Below are positions 1 through 8,933 of a DNA stretch of 64,000 bases, one piece after another. The notes under the pieces were generated by a model that saw only the letters and a program-made list of their open reading frames with translations, was not told the DNA's origin and searched no databases. The first letter of the stretch is position 1. Each line of letters opens with the position of its first letter. This stretch comes from Methanolobus tindarius DSM 2278 (GTDB taxonomy: Archaea > Halobacteriota > Methanosarcinia > Methanosarcinales > Methanosarcinaceae). The stretch spans positions 2,702,879 to 2,766,878 of the forward strand of contig NZ_AZAJ01000001.1 in the NCBI RefSeq assembly GCF_000504205.1. Reading direction: 5' to 3'. Made by a program: the position numbers and the translations under genes.

Positions 1-10
1 GGTATGTGCC

Positions 11-892
11 ATGCAACATGCAAAAGAGATTATCAGACAGGTAAGAAAAATAGAGATCAGTACAAAACAACAGGTTGACGGACTGATAGCCGGAAACTAC
101 CACTCAGTATTCAAAGGTCAGGGTATCGATTTTTCAGAGATACGTGAATACCGGGCCGGAGATGATGTCCGTGCCATCGACTGGAAAGTAACTGCAAGGT
201 TTAACCATCCTTTCATAAAAGAGTTTGTTGAGGAAAGAGACCTGCGTGTCTATTTTGCTATAGACGTATCAGCCTCAGGAAGCTTTGGGAGCAATATCAG
301 CAAAATGCAAAAAGCGACTGAAATTGCTGCAAGCCTGATGTTTTCGGCCATGAAGAACAATGATAACGTTGGTCTGTTCCTTTTTACAAACGATGTCGAG
401 AAACACATCCCTGCAAGAAAAGGCAGGAAACATGTCCTGAAATTGCTTGGAAACATGGTTTCTTACGAGCCACTTGAAAAAAGAACTGACATCATGAAGA
501 GCATGGAATCCATATCTAAAATGCTCAAAAGAAGAAGCATTGTTTTTGTTATTTCAGATTTCATCTCCGAGGATTTCTCCAGACCCCTGAACATCATGAA
601 AAGCAGACATGATATCGTGGCTTTAAGGGTCATGGATGCACGTGAACAGGAACTTCCTGATGTTGGTCTCATAGAACTTGAGGACGAAGAAACCGGTGAG
701 CAACTACTTGTAGACACTTCTGATGAGGAAATAAGAATGCGCTACGCAGAACTTGTCAAAGAGCATAATGAAAGTTTGCAGAAGCTTTTCAGGAAACTGA
801 AAATTGATATGGTAGATCTGGTAACAGATGAACCTTATGAAGCTGCACTAAATAAGTTCTTTAAAACCAGAAAAATAAAGGAGATACGATAA
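11..892 (+). CDS. DUF58 domain protein
   Basis: 293 aa. The DUF58 core motif is visible near residues 36-64 (GIDFSEIREYRAGDD, then RAIDWK), followed by a von Willebrand A-like half with the metal-site-like sequence DVSASGS starting at residue 85. Proteins of this family usually sit between a MoxR-type AAA ATPase and VWA-domain membrane proteins and are thought to act as adaptors in metal insertion or chaperone-like complexes. The next gene is a VWA protein starting one base before this stop codon, which fits that arrangement; a moxR gene would be expected just upstream, outside the window. The exact function is unknown for most members. Confidence 0.9.
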   Translation: MQHAKEIIRQVRKIEISTKQQVDGLIAGNYHSVFKGQGIDFSEIREYRAGDDVRAIDWKVTARFNHPFIKEFVEERDLRVYFAIDVSASGSFGSNISKMQKATEIAASLMFSAMKNNDNVGLFLFTNDVEKHIPARKGRKHVLKLLGNMVSYEPLEKRTDIMKSMESISKMLKRRSIVFVISDFISEDFSRPLNIMKSRHDIVALRVMDAREQELPDVGLIELEDEETGEQLLVDTSDEEIRMRYAELVKEHNESLQKLFRKLKIDMVDLVTDEPYEAALNKFFKTRKIKEIR

Positions 893-1842
893 TGGCAGGT
901 TTTGATTCTCCTTACATTCTGCTATTCCTGCTTTTAATTCCTCTGATCTATTATCTTCAGAAAAAAGCAAGAACACAGAAAAAGAATGAAGCTATAAAGT
1001 TCAGTAACCTTGCGTTCCTTAAATCCGCAATCGGAGATAGCAGGAAATCAAAAAGGGATATGCACCTCTTTTACCTCTCACTGCTTACCATCGGACTTAT
1101 GGTAATCGGTTTTGCAAATCCCCACATTCCTCTGGAACAAACCAAGGAAGGAGTTAACGTTGTGCTTGTAATGGATAATTCCGGAAGTATGCAGGCACAG
1201 GATTACCAGCCGACAAGACTTGAAGCGGCAAAATCATCTGCAGAGATTCTGATTAAATCTCTCAAAGATAAAGACTATGCAGGAGTGGTGGTCTTTGAAT
1301 CCGGAGCAACCACCGCTGCTTATCTTAGTCCTGATAAGGACAAAGTGATAGATAAACTGCAGGACATTACAGCAAAAGAGGGAGCTACTGCCATAGGAGA
1401 CGGACTGAGTCTTGGAATTGACATGGCATCATCCATACCTAACAAGAAAAAAGTTGTGATTTTACTTAGTGACGGAGTTAACAATGCAGGATATATCAGC
1501 CCGGATGAGGCCATACAGTTTGCAAAAGCCAATGACATTCAGGTATACACAATAGGAATGGGATCCACAGGCCAGGTTTTGCTAGGATATGACTGGTTTG
1601 GAAACCCGCAGTATGCGGAACTCGATGAGGCCACGCTTCAAAGTATCGCAGAAGAGACGGGTGGTAAATATTTCAAATCCGTTGATGACGACACACTGGA
1701 TGAAATCTACAAGAACATCGGAGAGAACATAAGCAGGGAAACTGAAGAAACAAACATCAAGGACTGGTTCTTTTTTGCAGCATTTGTGACCTCACTTGTC
1801 CAGCTCTATTACAGGTACGGAAAAGGGAGGATATTACAATGA
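892..1842 (+). CDS. VWA domain membrane protein (BatA-like)
   Basis: 316 aa. Two N-terminal membrane segments (about residues 7-23 and 58-77) precede a VWA domain with an intact MIDAS, DNSGSM with Asp95, Ser97 and Ser99. A last hydrophobic segment lies near the C-terminus (about residues 293-308), so the domain is held at the membrane. This is the architecture of BatA/BatB-type proteins encoded beside DUF58 and MoxR genes. It overlaps the preceding stop codon and the following start (ATGA-type joins), so the three genes are surely translated as one unit. Metal-dependent protein binding is inferred; no substrate can be named. Confidence 0.9.
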   Translation: MAGFDSPYILLFLLLIPLIYYLQKKARTQKKNEAIKFSNLAFLKSAIGDSRKSKRDMHLFYLSLLTIGLMVIGFANPHIPLEQTKEGVNVVLVMDNSGSMQAQDYQPTRLEAAKSSAEILIKSLKDKDYAGVVVFESGATTAAYLSPDKDKVIDKLQDITAKEGATAIGDGLSLGIDMASSIPNKKKVVILLSDGVNNAGYISPDEAIQFAKANDIQVYTIGMGSTGQVLLGYDWFGNPQYAELDEATLQSIAEETGGKYFKSVDDDTLDEIYKNIGENISRETEETNIKDWFFFAAFVTSLVQLYYRYGKGRILQ

Positions 1843-3407
1843 GCAGGAAAAACATTGCATTAGATCTTTTTGTTTTTGTATCCCTGTTGATGATAATGCC
1901 TGTGGTATCCGCACAGGATATCACTTTCACATTACCACAGGATGAATACTATTTCCTGACAGGCGAACAGGCCTCTGTTCCTCTCTATATGAACAACTCT
2001 TATGGAACTGATATTAACGGAATGCTGCAGGCTACTTTTACCCAGGAGATGAATACAGGTTCTGTACACTTTTCCAGTTCCAATTCAAAATCAACAAATT
2101 TTCAGGTTCCTGCAGGAGATTCCGGGACGAACCTTGGTTTTGGGACAAGCAACGACCCTGAAACTCTGAAAGTGTCGCTTACTTTCAGTTATGATGAAGA
2201 TGGAGCTAAGACTGTAACTCTTGAAGATATACTGGTACATTTTGTTGATGATGAATCAGAGATCCAGAGCAATTCAAATGCTGTGCAGAGTTCATCACAG
2301 GATGCCTCATCCACCCAGCAGTCAACTGACCCGTTTGCTCAGCAGGAACAGCAAATGCAACAGGCGATGCAGCAATTTATGAACCAGCATTCCTCCACGC
2401 AGTCCTCTTCACAATCCTCCCAGCAGGCTGCACAGAACAACCAGCTGGATCAGGACACCTCTGCCCTCAAAGCACAGATGGAAGAGCAGATTCAGGAACA
2501 AGAGAAAATAAAGCAGGAATTCCAGGAAAATCTTGCATCAAATATGGATTTCCAGGAAGCTAATCAGGAACTGGAGGATATGGGTTATAACCTGACAGAT
2601 GTCAGTGTAAATCCATCTTCAAACAATACCGGAAGCTTTACGGCAAATTATGAAAAGCCAGATGGAGAGACTGCAACTATTCAGGGAGAAATGGAAGATG
2701 GAGAAATCAAGGAGATTCAGGAAGATATTGCTGAAGACAGGCAAAATCTAAGAGATATACTTGCCCGAAATGAAGAATACCAGAAGTATCTGAAGGAACT
2801 GGAAAGCGATGGGTTCATAGAAACAGATGCTACTTTCTCACTAAATGGTAATGAAACCGATCTCCAGATACAATATGCAAATCCAGCGAACGAAACTGCC
2901 CTGATAAATGCTATATTCACAGATGAAACTGTGGATAGCGTGGAACTTGTCAGGGACAGGGAAAACAACAATTATTCGCTTTATGTGATTATTGCTTTAC
3001 TAATCCTTGCTCTCGCTTATCTGGCATATAACAAATACAAACCTGAGAAAGCAGAGGAAATGCCAATTGCCGTTAATACTGAAGCGAAAAAGGAGAAAAT
3101 TGACTTCAGGAAAGAAGCAAAGGAACTTGTGGATAAATCAGTTCATCTCTATGAAGATGGACAGATAGAAGATGCATATGGAACTGCTGCCCAGGCTTTG
3201 AGACTATATCTAAGTCATTTCTACGGACTCAGGAAAGAAGTGACAAATGCAGAATTGATCCGACACCTGAAGGTGAAGGGAAAGGAATGGAAGGAAATCG
3301 AAGATTGTCTGGAACTCTGTACTCTGGTGGAATTTGCAAAACATTTGCCGGAAGAGGATGAGTTTGAGAAGCTGATAAGAACAGTTAAAAAGGCTGTGAA
3401 TTACTGA
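1839..3407 (+). CDS. secreted/membrane BatD-like protein with Gln/Ser-rich linker
   Basis: 522 aa. An N-terminal signal peptide (about 1-26, ending VVSA) leads to an extracellular beta-rich region, a low-complexity Gln/Ser stretch (about 145-210), a charged coiled-coil-like segment with two related ~60-residue units (DxGY/DGF repeats), one membrane helix near 379-397 and a helical cytoplasmic tail. Position and topology match the third member of Bat-type operons, although I do not see clear BatD sequence motifs. The C-terminal tail resembles the helical DUF4129-like tails found in such proteins. It ends at a strong hairpin terminator. Confidence 0.65.
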   Translation: MSRKNIALDLFVFVSLLMIMPVVSAQDITFTLPQDEYYFLTGEQASVPLYMNNSYGTDINGMLQATFTQEMNTGSVHFSSSNSKSTNFQVPAGDSGTNLGFGTSNDPETLKVSLTFSYDEDGAKTVTLEDILVHFVDDESEIQSNSNAVQSSSQDASSTQQSTDPFAQQEQQMQQAMQQFMNQHSSTQSSSQSSQQAAQNNQLDQDTSALKAQMEEQIQEQEKIKQEFQENLASNMDFQEANQELEDMGYNLTDVSVNPSSNNTGSFTANYEKPDGETATIQGEMEDGEIKEIQEDIAEDRQNLRDILARNEEYQKYLKELESDGFIETDATFSLNGNETDLQIQYANPANETALINAIFTDETVDSVELVRDRENNNYSLYVIIALLILALAYLAYNKYKPEKAEEMPIAVNTEAKKEKIDFRKEAKELVDKSVHLYEDGQIEDAYGTAAQALRLYLSHFYGLRKEVTNAELIRHLKVKGKEWKEIEDCLELCTLVEFAKHLPEEDEFEKLIRTVKKAVNY

Positions 3408-3430
3408 ATATTTAACCTTAAATAAAAAAG

Positions 3431-3454
3431 AATAGATGCTTATTAGCATCTATT
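3431..3454. terminator. bidirectional intrinsic terminator
   Basis: Perfect 9-bp hairpin AATAGATGC / GCATCTATT with a 6-nt loop, T-rich on both sides. It lies between the convergent stop codons at 3407 and 3457 and can serve both strands. Confidence 0.8.
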
Positions 3455-3456
3455 TT

Positions 3457-4299
3457 TCATCTTTTTTGTACTTTACAAAACATAACATTATCACCGTTCC
3501 ACATATCAATATCCGGCAATACATCATCAAAAAACCCGATATCCTCAAAATCTTCCGGCCTCAACATCTGTTTCAGATCATCAGAAGCAAAGAAGTGGGT
3601 CCAGAAGCGATAGACATCGATATTTTCAGATTCATCAGCAATCACAATATGCTGGTAAAGTATAACCTTCTCATCCGGGTAGAGGAAAGAATCTGAAAGT
3701 ATAAGGTATGGCCTGTCCTTCCAGAATCCACTCATTTCCACCTCCCATGATCTTTCTGAGACTTTTGTCTCAAGATTTTTGTCACTCAGAACATCAAATA
3801 CAAAGATTCCACCTGGCTTTAAGGCCCTGTGGACGTTCCTGATAAGTTTTTCTCTTTCATGTGGTTTTAGTACGCCGAAGTCTGTGAAGACCATCATCAT
3901 AAGATCGTACTTGTTATCCGCATTCAGTTCGAGATAATTCAGGTTCACATACTCGATATCCAGACCTTTGTTTGCGGCCTGCTTTCTGGCATACTCAATG
4001 GAATTCTTCGAAAAATCGACTCCTGTAACATTGTGTCCTCTCTTTGCAATGAGTTCGCAATACAGACCGGGGCCGCATCCCAGGTCGAGTATGGTCATGT
4101 TTTCCTTATTCTGCAGATTGAGAATCCAGTCAACTGTACTCTCAATGGATGAACTCCGCCTGCTTGCCAGATCGACATCCGGATTGAGATGAATGTTCAA
4201 CAACTGTTCTGAAATGTGGGCATCCGTCCACATAACTGCATTTCCTTCAGCGTATAGCTGTGGTTTCTGTGTAAATTCAATAATATCTTTAAAATCCAT
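3457..4299 (-). CDS. class I SAM-dependent methyltransferase
   Basis: 280 aa. Motif I (ILDLGCGPG) near residue 70 and the acidic residue of motif II (VTGVDFS) about 20 residues later mark a Rossmann-fold methyltransferase. The later sequence GGIFVFDVLS is a typical post-motif region. The N-terminus is rich in aromatic and acidic residues and the C-terminal third carries the substrate cap. The substrate cannot be told from sequence; similar stand-alone enzymes methylate small molecules. It is transcribed alone, converging on the Bat-like operon. Confidence 0.85.
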   Translation of the reverse strand: MDFKDIIEFTQKPQLYAEGNAVMWTDAHISEQLLNIHLNPDVDLASRRSSSIESTVDWILNLQNKENMTILDLGCGPGLYCELIAKRGHNVTGVDFSKNSIEYARKQAANKGLDIEYVNLNYLELNADNKYDLMMMVFTDFGVLKPHEREKLIRNVHRALKPGGIFVFDVLSDKNLETKVSERSWEVEMSGFWKDRPYLILSDSFLYPDEKVILYQHIVIADESENIDVYRFWTHFFASDDLKQMLRPEDFEDIGFFDDVLPDIDMWNGDNVMFCKVQKR

Positions 4300-4545
4300 A
4301 ATGAGCCCTCCTTAATGGCAAAAACCCGGGACTCGAAATCTTCGATTAATAGCTAACAACTTTCAATAGAACAGGATGCTTAGTTGTTGTTCATCAGGAT
4401 AAATGGACATCACATCTTATTAAAATATTATGCCTGAGTTATAATTGATATTCATAATATCAGAAAAATGAGATGAAATTAAATTTGGATTTCATATTCA
4501 ATCGTGTAAATTAAATATATATAGAATAAAAACACCTGAGAGTTG

Positions 4546-4680
4546 TTTGTTCGGTACTTCATCGGGTGGTTAAAGGCGACCTGTTGCAAATGTGATTGGG
4601 GTCACACGCATCAAAAGCCTTACAATAGGTGAATGAATGAACAAAGATATTCCAAAGCTTAGTGAAAAAGCTACATTTTT
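4546..4680 (+). ncRNA. candidate structured RNA in the intergenic gap
   Basis: A TATA-like box (4511-4524) is followed about 26 nt later by a compact, comparatively GC-rich segment. It can fold as nested stems: TTTGTTC (4546-4552) with GAACAAA (4639-4645), AAGGC (4573-4577) with GCCTT (4617-4621), TGC (4585-4587) with GCA (4608-4610), and TGTGA (4591-4595) with TCACA (4602-4606) around a TTGGGG loop. A short hairpin AGCTT/AAGCT (4656-4672) followed by six T residues looks like a terminator. No open reading frame of useful length is present. The family is not recognised; it could also be an untranslated leader of the gene at 4782. Confidence 0.4.
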
Positions 4681-4781
4681 TGATTTGGAATTTAGATCTC
4701 AGAACAATCTTTCTTTTTTCATATCATCTAAATTATTTATACTATACAATCAAAATCTACTAAGAATTATTTAGGAAAACT

Positions 4782-6788
4782 ATGAGGAAGTGTGACATGA
4801 AATTACTTAAAAGAATTTTAGTTCTAATGCTGCTTATGGCAGTGATATTGCCAGTTTGTTCTGGCAGCACCGCTGAAGAACAGGCAGAACTGATCAGTAA
4901 TTATGATCAGGACAATGAAGCACTGACATTTGATAACAGTGCATGGAACTACGATGAAGACAACGATGTATACTGGCAGATCAACGTCGTTTATTGTTCA
5001 TCTCCTGAAACAACCGATTATGAAAGTATGGGAATCTACGTTCCTGGAGCCTATATGGATGCAACTGAAAATGATGACGGAACTTACACCTGTACCGTCA
5101 ACACGGATAACGAAATAAACGGTTACACTGCAGAAACCGCACCTATCGTATTCCCGGTAAATACTGCAGGTTACTCCGCACAGGCGGCTCCAACATCTTA
5201 CAGCTATAGCAGCATCTCAAGCTACCTCGAAGAAGGGTTTGTCTATGTTTATGCAGGAATGCGCGGCAGGGACAACGGTTATGACGAAAACGACGATCTG
5301 ATCTACAGCGGCGGTGCACCCTGGGGTGTAACAGACCTGAAGGCTGCCATCCGTTACTACAGGTTCAACCAGGAACTTCTTCCTGGCAGTACTGACCTGA
5401 TGTTCACATTCGGACACAGTGGTGGCGGTGCACAGAGTTGCCTTACAGGTGCAACCGGTGACAGTGTACTTTATTATGATTATCTGGAATCAATCGGTGC
5501 AGCCATCTATGATGAAGATGGAAACTATATCAGTGATGTAATCTGTGGCGCAATGTGCTGGTGCCCAATCACAAGCCTGGATTATGCCAATGAAGCCTAT
5601 GAATGGAACATGGGACAATATTCCTCATCCGGAACCCGTGCAGATGATACCTGGACATCCGCCATGTCTGATGAACTGGCAGAAGCATATGCATCTTATA
5701 TCAATGGACTTGGACTTATGGATGAGAACGGAGAAGTCCTGACTCTTGAAGAGTCAGAAGATGGTGTCTATACATCCGGAACCTATTACGACTATCAGCT
5801 ATCAGTCATTGAGGGTTCCCTGAATAACTTCCTGAGTGATACTACATTCCCATATACTGAGTCAGCCGGAACGACCATGGCAGACGGAGGATTTGGAGGA
5901 AGCGGTGCCCCTAGTGGAGAAATGCCTGATGGTGAAATGCCAAGTGGTGATTTCCCTGGTGAAACAACATCTGATAGCAGTATCCAATCTACTGATGATA
6001 CTTCAGATGTGGTATCTGCATCATTCTTTGACAGTATAATCAATTTCCTGAACAGCCTTTTTGGAAATGATGACAATGCAGGCACTGGTGAAGACAGTAC
6101 CACTGACGATTCGACAAGTGAAGATTCCGATGATTCAACTGATTCATCTTCCACAACATATGAAACAGCCCAGGATTATATCGATTCACTGAATTCCGAT
6201 GAAACATGGATCGAATATGATGAAGAAACAAATACTGTAAGCGTTGTCAGTATAGAGGCATTTGCAAACCATATCAAAAGTCCTTCCAAAGATGTAGGTG
6301 CTTTCGATGACCTGGAACGTGCACAGGCAGAGAACAAGCTTTTTGGAAATGACGAAAGCAATGCCCTGCATTTCGACACTGTTATGGCAGCTCTTCTGGA
6401 AGAAAACGAAGACACATACGCCGAATATGATGACTGGGATTCTTCCTACATCGAAGAATATCAGACAGATATACAATCCGTTGATAAGCTGGGATACAGT
6501 TCTGAATACCGCCAGAATGCTTACAATCCAATGTACTATATCTGTGATTACTATGATGGATATGGCAGTTCAACCGTAGCCACTTACTGGAGAATACGCA
6601 CAGGTATCGAACAGGGAGATACTGCTTCTACAGTGGAAACAAACCTTGCTCTTGCACTGGAACAATACGATGCAGTAGAAGGTGTTGATTTTGAAACCGT
6701 CTGGGGACAGGGGCACACCACAGCAGAACGTACCGGTGACAGCACCGAGAACTTCATTGAATGGGTAAACGAGTGCTCTGAGCAATGA
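4782..6788 (+). CDS. secreted subtype-B tannase-like esterase
   Basis: 668 aa. An N-terminal signal peptide (about 1-28) precedes an alpha/beta-hydrolase related to subtype B tannases such as Lactobacillus plantarum TanB. Shared landmarks are GMRGRD, the nucleophile elbow GHSGGG (Ser213), CPITSLDYANEAYEW, the segment near FDDLERAQAENKLFG, YWRIRTG, and the late Asp613 and His645, which line up with the catalytic Asp and His. Unlike the compact bacterial enzymes, a low-complexity Gly/Pro/Ser/Asp insertion (about residues 365-465) splits the domain. The family hydrolyses galloyl or related esters; the substrate here is unknown. A second start at 4797 also has a ribosome binding site. Monocistronic, with a promoter near 4728-4748 and a terminator at 6831. 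Confidence 0.75.
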   Translation: MRKCDMKLLKRILVLMLLMAVILPVCSGSTAEEQAELISNYDQDNEALTFDNSAWNYDEDNDVYWQINVVYCSSPETTDYESMGIYVPGAYMDATENDDGTYTCTVNTDNEINGYTAETAPIVFPVNTAGYSAQAAPTSYSYSSISSYLEEGFVYVYAGMRGRDNGYDENDDLIYSGGAPWGVTDLKAAIRYYRFNQELLPGSTDLMFTFGHSGGGAQSCLTGATGDSVLYYDYLESIGAAIYDEDGNYISDVICGAMCWCPITSLDYANEAYEWNMGQYSSSGTRADDTWTSAMSDELAEAYASYINGLGLMDENGEVLTLEESEDGVYTSGTYYDYQLSVIEGSLNNFLSDTTFPYTESAGTTMADGGFGGSGAPSGEMPDGEMPSGDFPGETTSDSSIQSTDDTSDVVSASFFDSIINFLNSLFGNDDNAGTGEDSTTDDSTSEDSDDSTDSSSTTYETAQDYIDSLNSDETWIEYDEETNTVSVVSIEAFANHIKSPSKDVGAFDDLERAQAENKLFGNDESNALHFDTVMAALLEENEDTYAEYDDWDSSYIEEYQTDIQSVDKLGYSSEYRQNAYNPMYYICDYYDGYGSSTVATYWRIRTGIEQGDTASTVETNLALALEQYDAVEGVDFETVWGQGHTTAERTGDSTENFIEWVNECSEQ

Positions 6789-6830
6789 GCGACAAACAAT
6801 ACTGGCAGATGTTATCAAAATCATCTGCAG

Positions 6831-6870
6831 GTTGATGGTGTTAGTTCAACTCCATCAACTCTTCTTTTTT
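6831..6870 (+). terminator. intrinsic terminator of the esterase gene
   Basis: A long hairpin, 11 of 12 arm positions paired (GTTGATGGTGTT with AACTCCATCAAC), is followed by a T-rich run (TCTTCTTTTTT). Confidence 0.8.
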
Positions 6871-6989
6871 AGAATATAACGTATCTGCAATCAAAATTCT
6901 ATTTTTACAGACTAATGTTTCCGGCCCAAAGCCGAAAACATATGGAAATAGTCTAATTTTATTAAGCACATACTTTAAACAGATGAATA

Positions 6990-7688
6990 ATGTCAGAACA
7001 GAGTAAAGCCTGCAACATAACTCCTATTCCCATGGGAAAATCCAATGCTTACCTTGTTTCCGCTCCAGACTTAGTTATTCTCATCGATACTGGCTGTTCC
7101 AAAAACCTGAAACCATTGAAACAAGTCCTGAGACAAAAAGAACTTCAAATCACTGATATTGATTACATTGTCGTGACTCATGCCCATTATGACCATGTAG
7201 GCCACCTTGCTGAAATCAAGGAAAAAAGCGGTGCTAAGGTTTTAGCTCATAGAGATGCAGTTGATTATCTCAAAAATGGGCATACACCTTTTCCAAAAGG
7301 GACAATGCTTCTCTTTAAAATCATCAGTAATGCTGGAAATCGTTTCTTCTCTGTTGGTGGTAAATTCACTCCAGTTGAACCGGATATTTTAATTGAAGGT
7401 GATTATGACCTTTTGAAATCTGAACCAACAATCCGGATAATTCACACACCGGGTCATACTTCCGGTTCAGTCTGTTTGATAATCAATGACGAGTCTGCAA
7501 TTGTTGGTGATACTCTTTTTAATGTGCTTCCAGAAACAGTTTATCCACCTTTTGCCAATGATGAAAATGAACTTATCAAAAGCTGGGAAAAGTTACTGGC
7601 TACCGGATGCAGTGTTTTTTATCCGGGACATGGAAAGCCGTTTTCACGGGATAAGTTCAGGAAATGTTTTGAGAAGAAGAAAAAGTAG
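6990..7688 (+). CDS. MBL-fold metallo-hydrolase
   Basis: 232 aa. The metal-binding signature THAHYDHVGH (about residues 68-77) is followed by HTPGHTSGS and GDTLF and a terminal YPGHG, all the ligands expected of a dinuclear-zinc metallo-beta-lactamase-fold hydrolase. It belongs to the broad glyoxalase II-like branch acting on small thioesters or similar substrates; the actual substrate cannot be assigned. It stands alone between the esterase gene and the regulator at 7944. Confidence 0.88.
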   Translation: MSEQSKACNITPIPMGKSNAYLVSAPDLVILIDTGCSKNLKPLKQVLRQKELQITDIDYIVVTHAHYDHVGHLAEIKEKSGAKVLAHRDAVDYLKNGHTPFPKGTMLLFKIISNAGNRFFSVGGKFTPVEPDILIEGDYDLLKSEPTIRIIHTPGHTSGSVCLIINDESAIVGDTLFNVLPETVYPPFANDENELIKSWEKLLATGCSVFYPGHGKPFSRDKFRKCFEKKKK

Positions 7689-7860
7689 GATTATTATATA
7701 ACTTTCTATATTTCCATATGTGATAACAGTTCAGTTATGTCTCATTCTTAGATGATTTCCAGAAATACGTTGCTTTTGATACTGTATTTTTAATTTTTTG
7801 ACAAAACAGTAGACTATTTTATTATATCTAAAAATATTCAATTTCTATATTAATATTAAA

Positions 7861-7870
7861 AACCTTTAAA
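7861..7870 (+). promoter_or_regulatory. TATA box of the regulator at 7944
   Basis: The sequence AACCTTTAAA places the expected transcription start about 25 bases downstream, inside the palindromic operator at 7889-7924. Confidence 0.5.
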
Positions 7871-7888
7871 TAGCATTTGTTGCATTAT

Positions 7889-7924
7889 TGTTGTCATGAC
7901 AACAGTTGTGCAAACAACTGTTGT
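7889..7924. promoter_or_regulatory. double palindromic operator
   Basis: Two overlapping perfect palindromes are present: TGTTGTCATGACAACA (7889-7904) and ACAACAGTTG / CAACTGTTGT (7899-7908 and 7915-7924, 6-nt spacer). They cover the predicted transcription start of the regulator gene, so binding would block initiation. A related half occurs before the MarR gene at 8416. A dimeric winged-helix repressor is the likely ligand. Confidence 0.7.
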
Positions 7925-7943
7925 AAAAAACGGAGGACTCATC

Positions 7944-8270
7944 GTGCCAACCATAACGGAGAACATAAAACAGGAAGAAAATATCCAGAACACCATCGAT
8001 GACCAGCTTATCGCATGGGTGCTTGATGTCGACAGACGAATGGTTTTAACAGAATCCATGAAAAAACATACAATCCTGAAGGCATCATTCATTGCTCAGG
8101 AAACAAACAGGTCTGTACAGAATATCAGTCATGCGCTTAAAGAATTCAAAGATCAGGGATTTGTCATGTGTATCAATCCGGAAAAATCAACATGGAAAAG
8201 ATACACAGTTACCGATAATGGAAGAAAATTACTGGAAAAACTTGACAGTATCCGCATTTATCCAAATTAG
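7944..8270 (+). CDS. winged-helix transcriptional regulator
   Basis: 108 aa from a GTG start that follows a good ribosome binding site (GGAGGA). An upstream in-frame ATG at 7896 lies inside the operator palindrome and is probably not used. The protein has a MarR/ArsR-like helix-turn-helix (ILKASFIAQETNRSVQNISH) and a wing followed by YTVTDNGRKLLEKL. It is probably autoregulated through the palindromes at its own promoter, and the matching site before the next gene suggests it, or the MarR protein, controls the exporter operon. Confidence 0.75.
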   Translation: MPTITENIKQEENIQNTIDDQLIAWVLDVDRRMVLTESMKKHTILKASFIAQETNRSVQNISHALKEFKDQGFVMCINPEKSTWKRYTVTDNGRKLLEKLDSIRIYPN

Positions 8271-8303
8271 ACCTATCCGGATTTGAATTATCCTAACTAA
8301 AAA

Positions 8304-8337
8304 GAATGCTGAATTACCTTGGCATTCATCTTTTTTT
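8304..8337 (+). terminator. intrinsic terminator
   Basis: GAATGC / GCATTC stem (8304-8309, 8322-8327) followed by seven T residues closes the regulator gene. Confidence 0.65.
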
Positions 8338-8415
8338 CTAATTTAAAGTCGACAAAACTATTCTGAAAAAGAATTATTTGCAACAACATTCTTAAATATG
8401 TTATTAACAATAGGA

Positions 8416-8440
8416 TGTCATAACAACAGTTGCCACGACA
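8416..8440. promoter_or_regulatory. operator of the MarR-MFS operon
   Basis: TGTCATAACAACAGTTG (8416-8432) differs at one position from the operator core at 7893-7908 and is followed by CGACAACA. A TATA-like element (CTTAAATATG, 8391-8400) lies about 25 bases upstream of its centre, so the site again covers the start of transcription. Confidence 0.6.
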
Positions 8441-8459
8441 ACATTTAAGAGGAAAACTA

Positions 8460-8933
8460 ATGGACGAAATACCCCTCGGGGCATACATTTCAATGGCATA
8501 TCGCAGTCATTTTGTAAGAATAAACAAGCAGATGAAAGAACTTGGCCTCTCATCCGGCCAATTCCATGTTCTTATGGTACTTTCCGATCAGCAGGGAATC
8601 ACGCAGGATTATATGGCAGGATCACTGCTCATTGACAAAGGAACCGTTGCCAGAGCATTAAATGTTCTTGAGAAAAATGGGATAGTCAGACGTATTCCAG
8701 ATGAAAATAACCGCAGGGCTGTGCTTGTGTATCTGACAGAAAAAGGTGAACAGCTTATTCCTCAAATCGAACAAATTGACAGAGAATGGGAAGAAGCTGC
8801 ATATTCCGGATTTTCGGAAGAAGAAAGAAAACAGGCAAAATTGTTTCTTCGCAAAATCGCACAAAACAGCTACGAAAATGCTTACGAAAAAGGTGACAGA
8901 AAATGGAAGGAATTCCCCCTGAAAAACCAGTAA
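8460..8933 (+). CDS. MarR family transcriptional regulator
   Basis: 157 aa from an ATG preceded by AAGAGG; an in-frame TTG at 8430 lies within the operator and is unlikely. The classic MarR order is visible: helical N-terminus, LSSGQFHVLMVLSDQQGITQ, the recognition helix region LLIDKGTVARALNVLEKNG, the wing with DENNRRAVLVYLTEKG, and a long C-terminal dimer helix. The stop codon lies inside the next gene, an MFS exporter, overlapping by 31 bases. This is the usual arrangement of a ligand-sensing repressor with the drug exporter it controls. Confidence 0.9.
   Translation: MDEIPLGAYISMAYRSHFVRINKQMKELGLSSGQFHVLMVLSDQQGITQDYMAGSLLIDKGTVARALNVLEKNGIVRRIPDENNRRAVLVYLTEKGEQLIPQIEQIDREWEEAAYSGFSEEERKQAKLFLRKIAQNSYENAYEKGDRKWKEFPLKNQ

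Noticed and set aside
3436-3696. 86-codon frame on the plus strand after the Bat-like operon
   Set aside because: Begins within the terminator hairpin and lies wholly opposite the methyltransferase gene.
5795-6824. Several open frames opposite or within the esterase gene
   Set aside because: They mirror the low-complexity Asp/Ser/Gly codons of the real gene and have no own signals.
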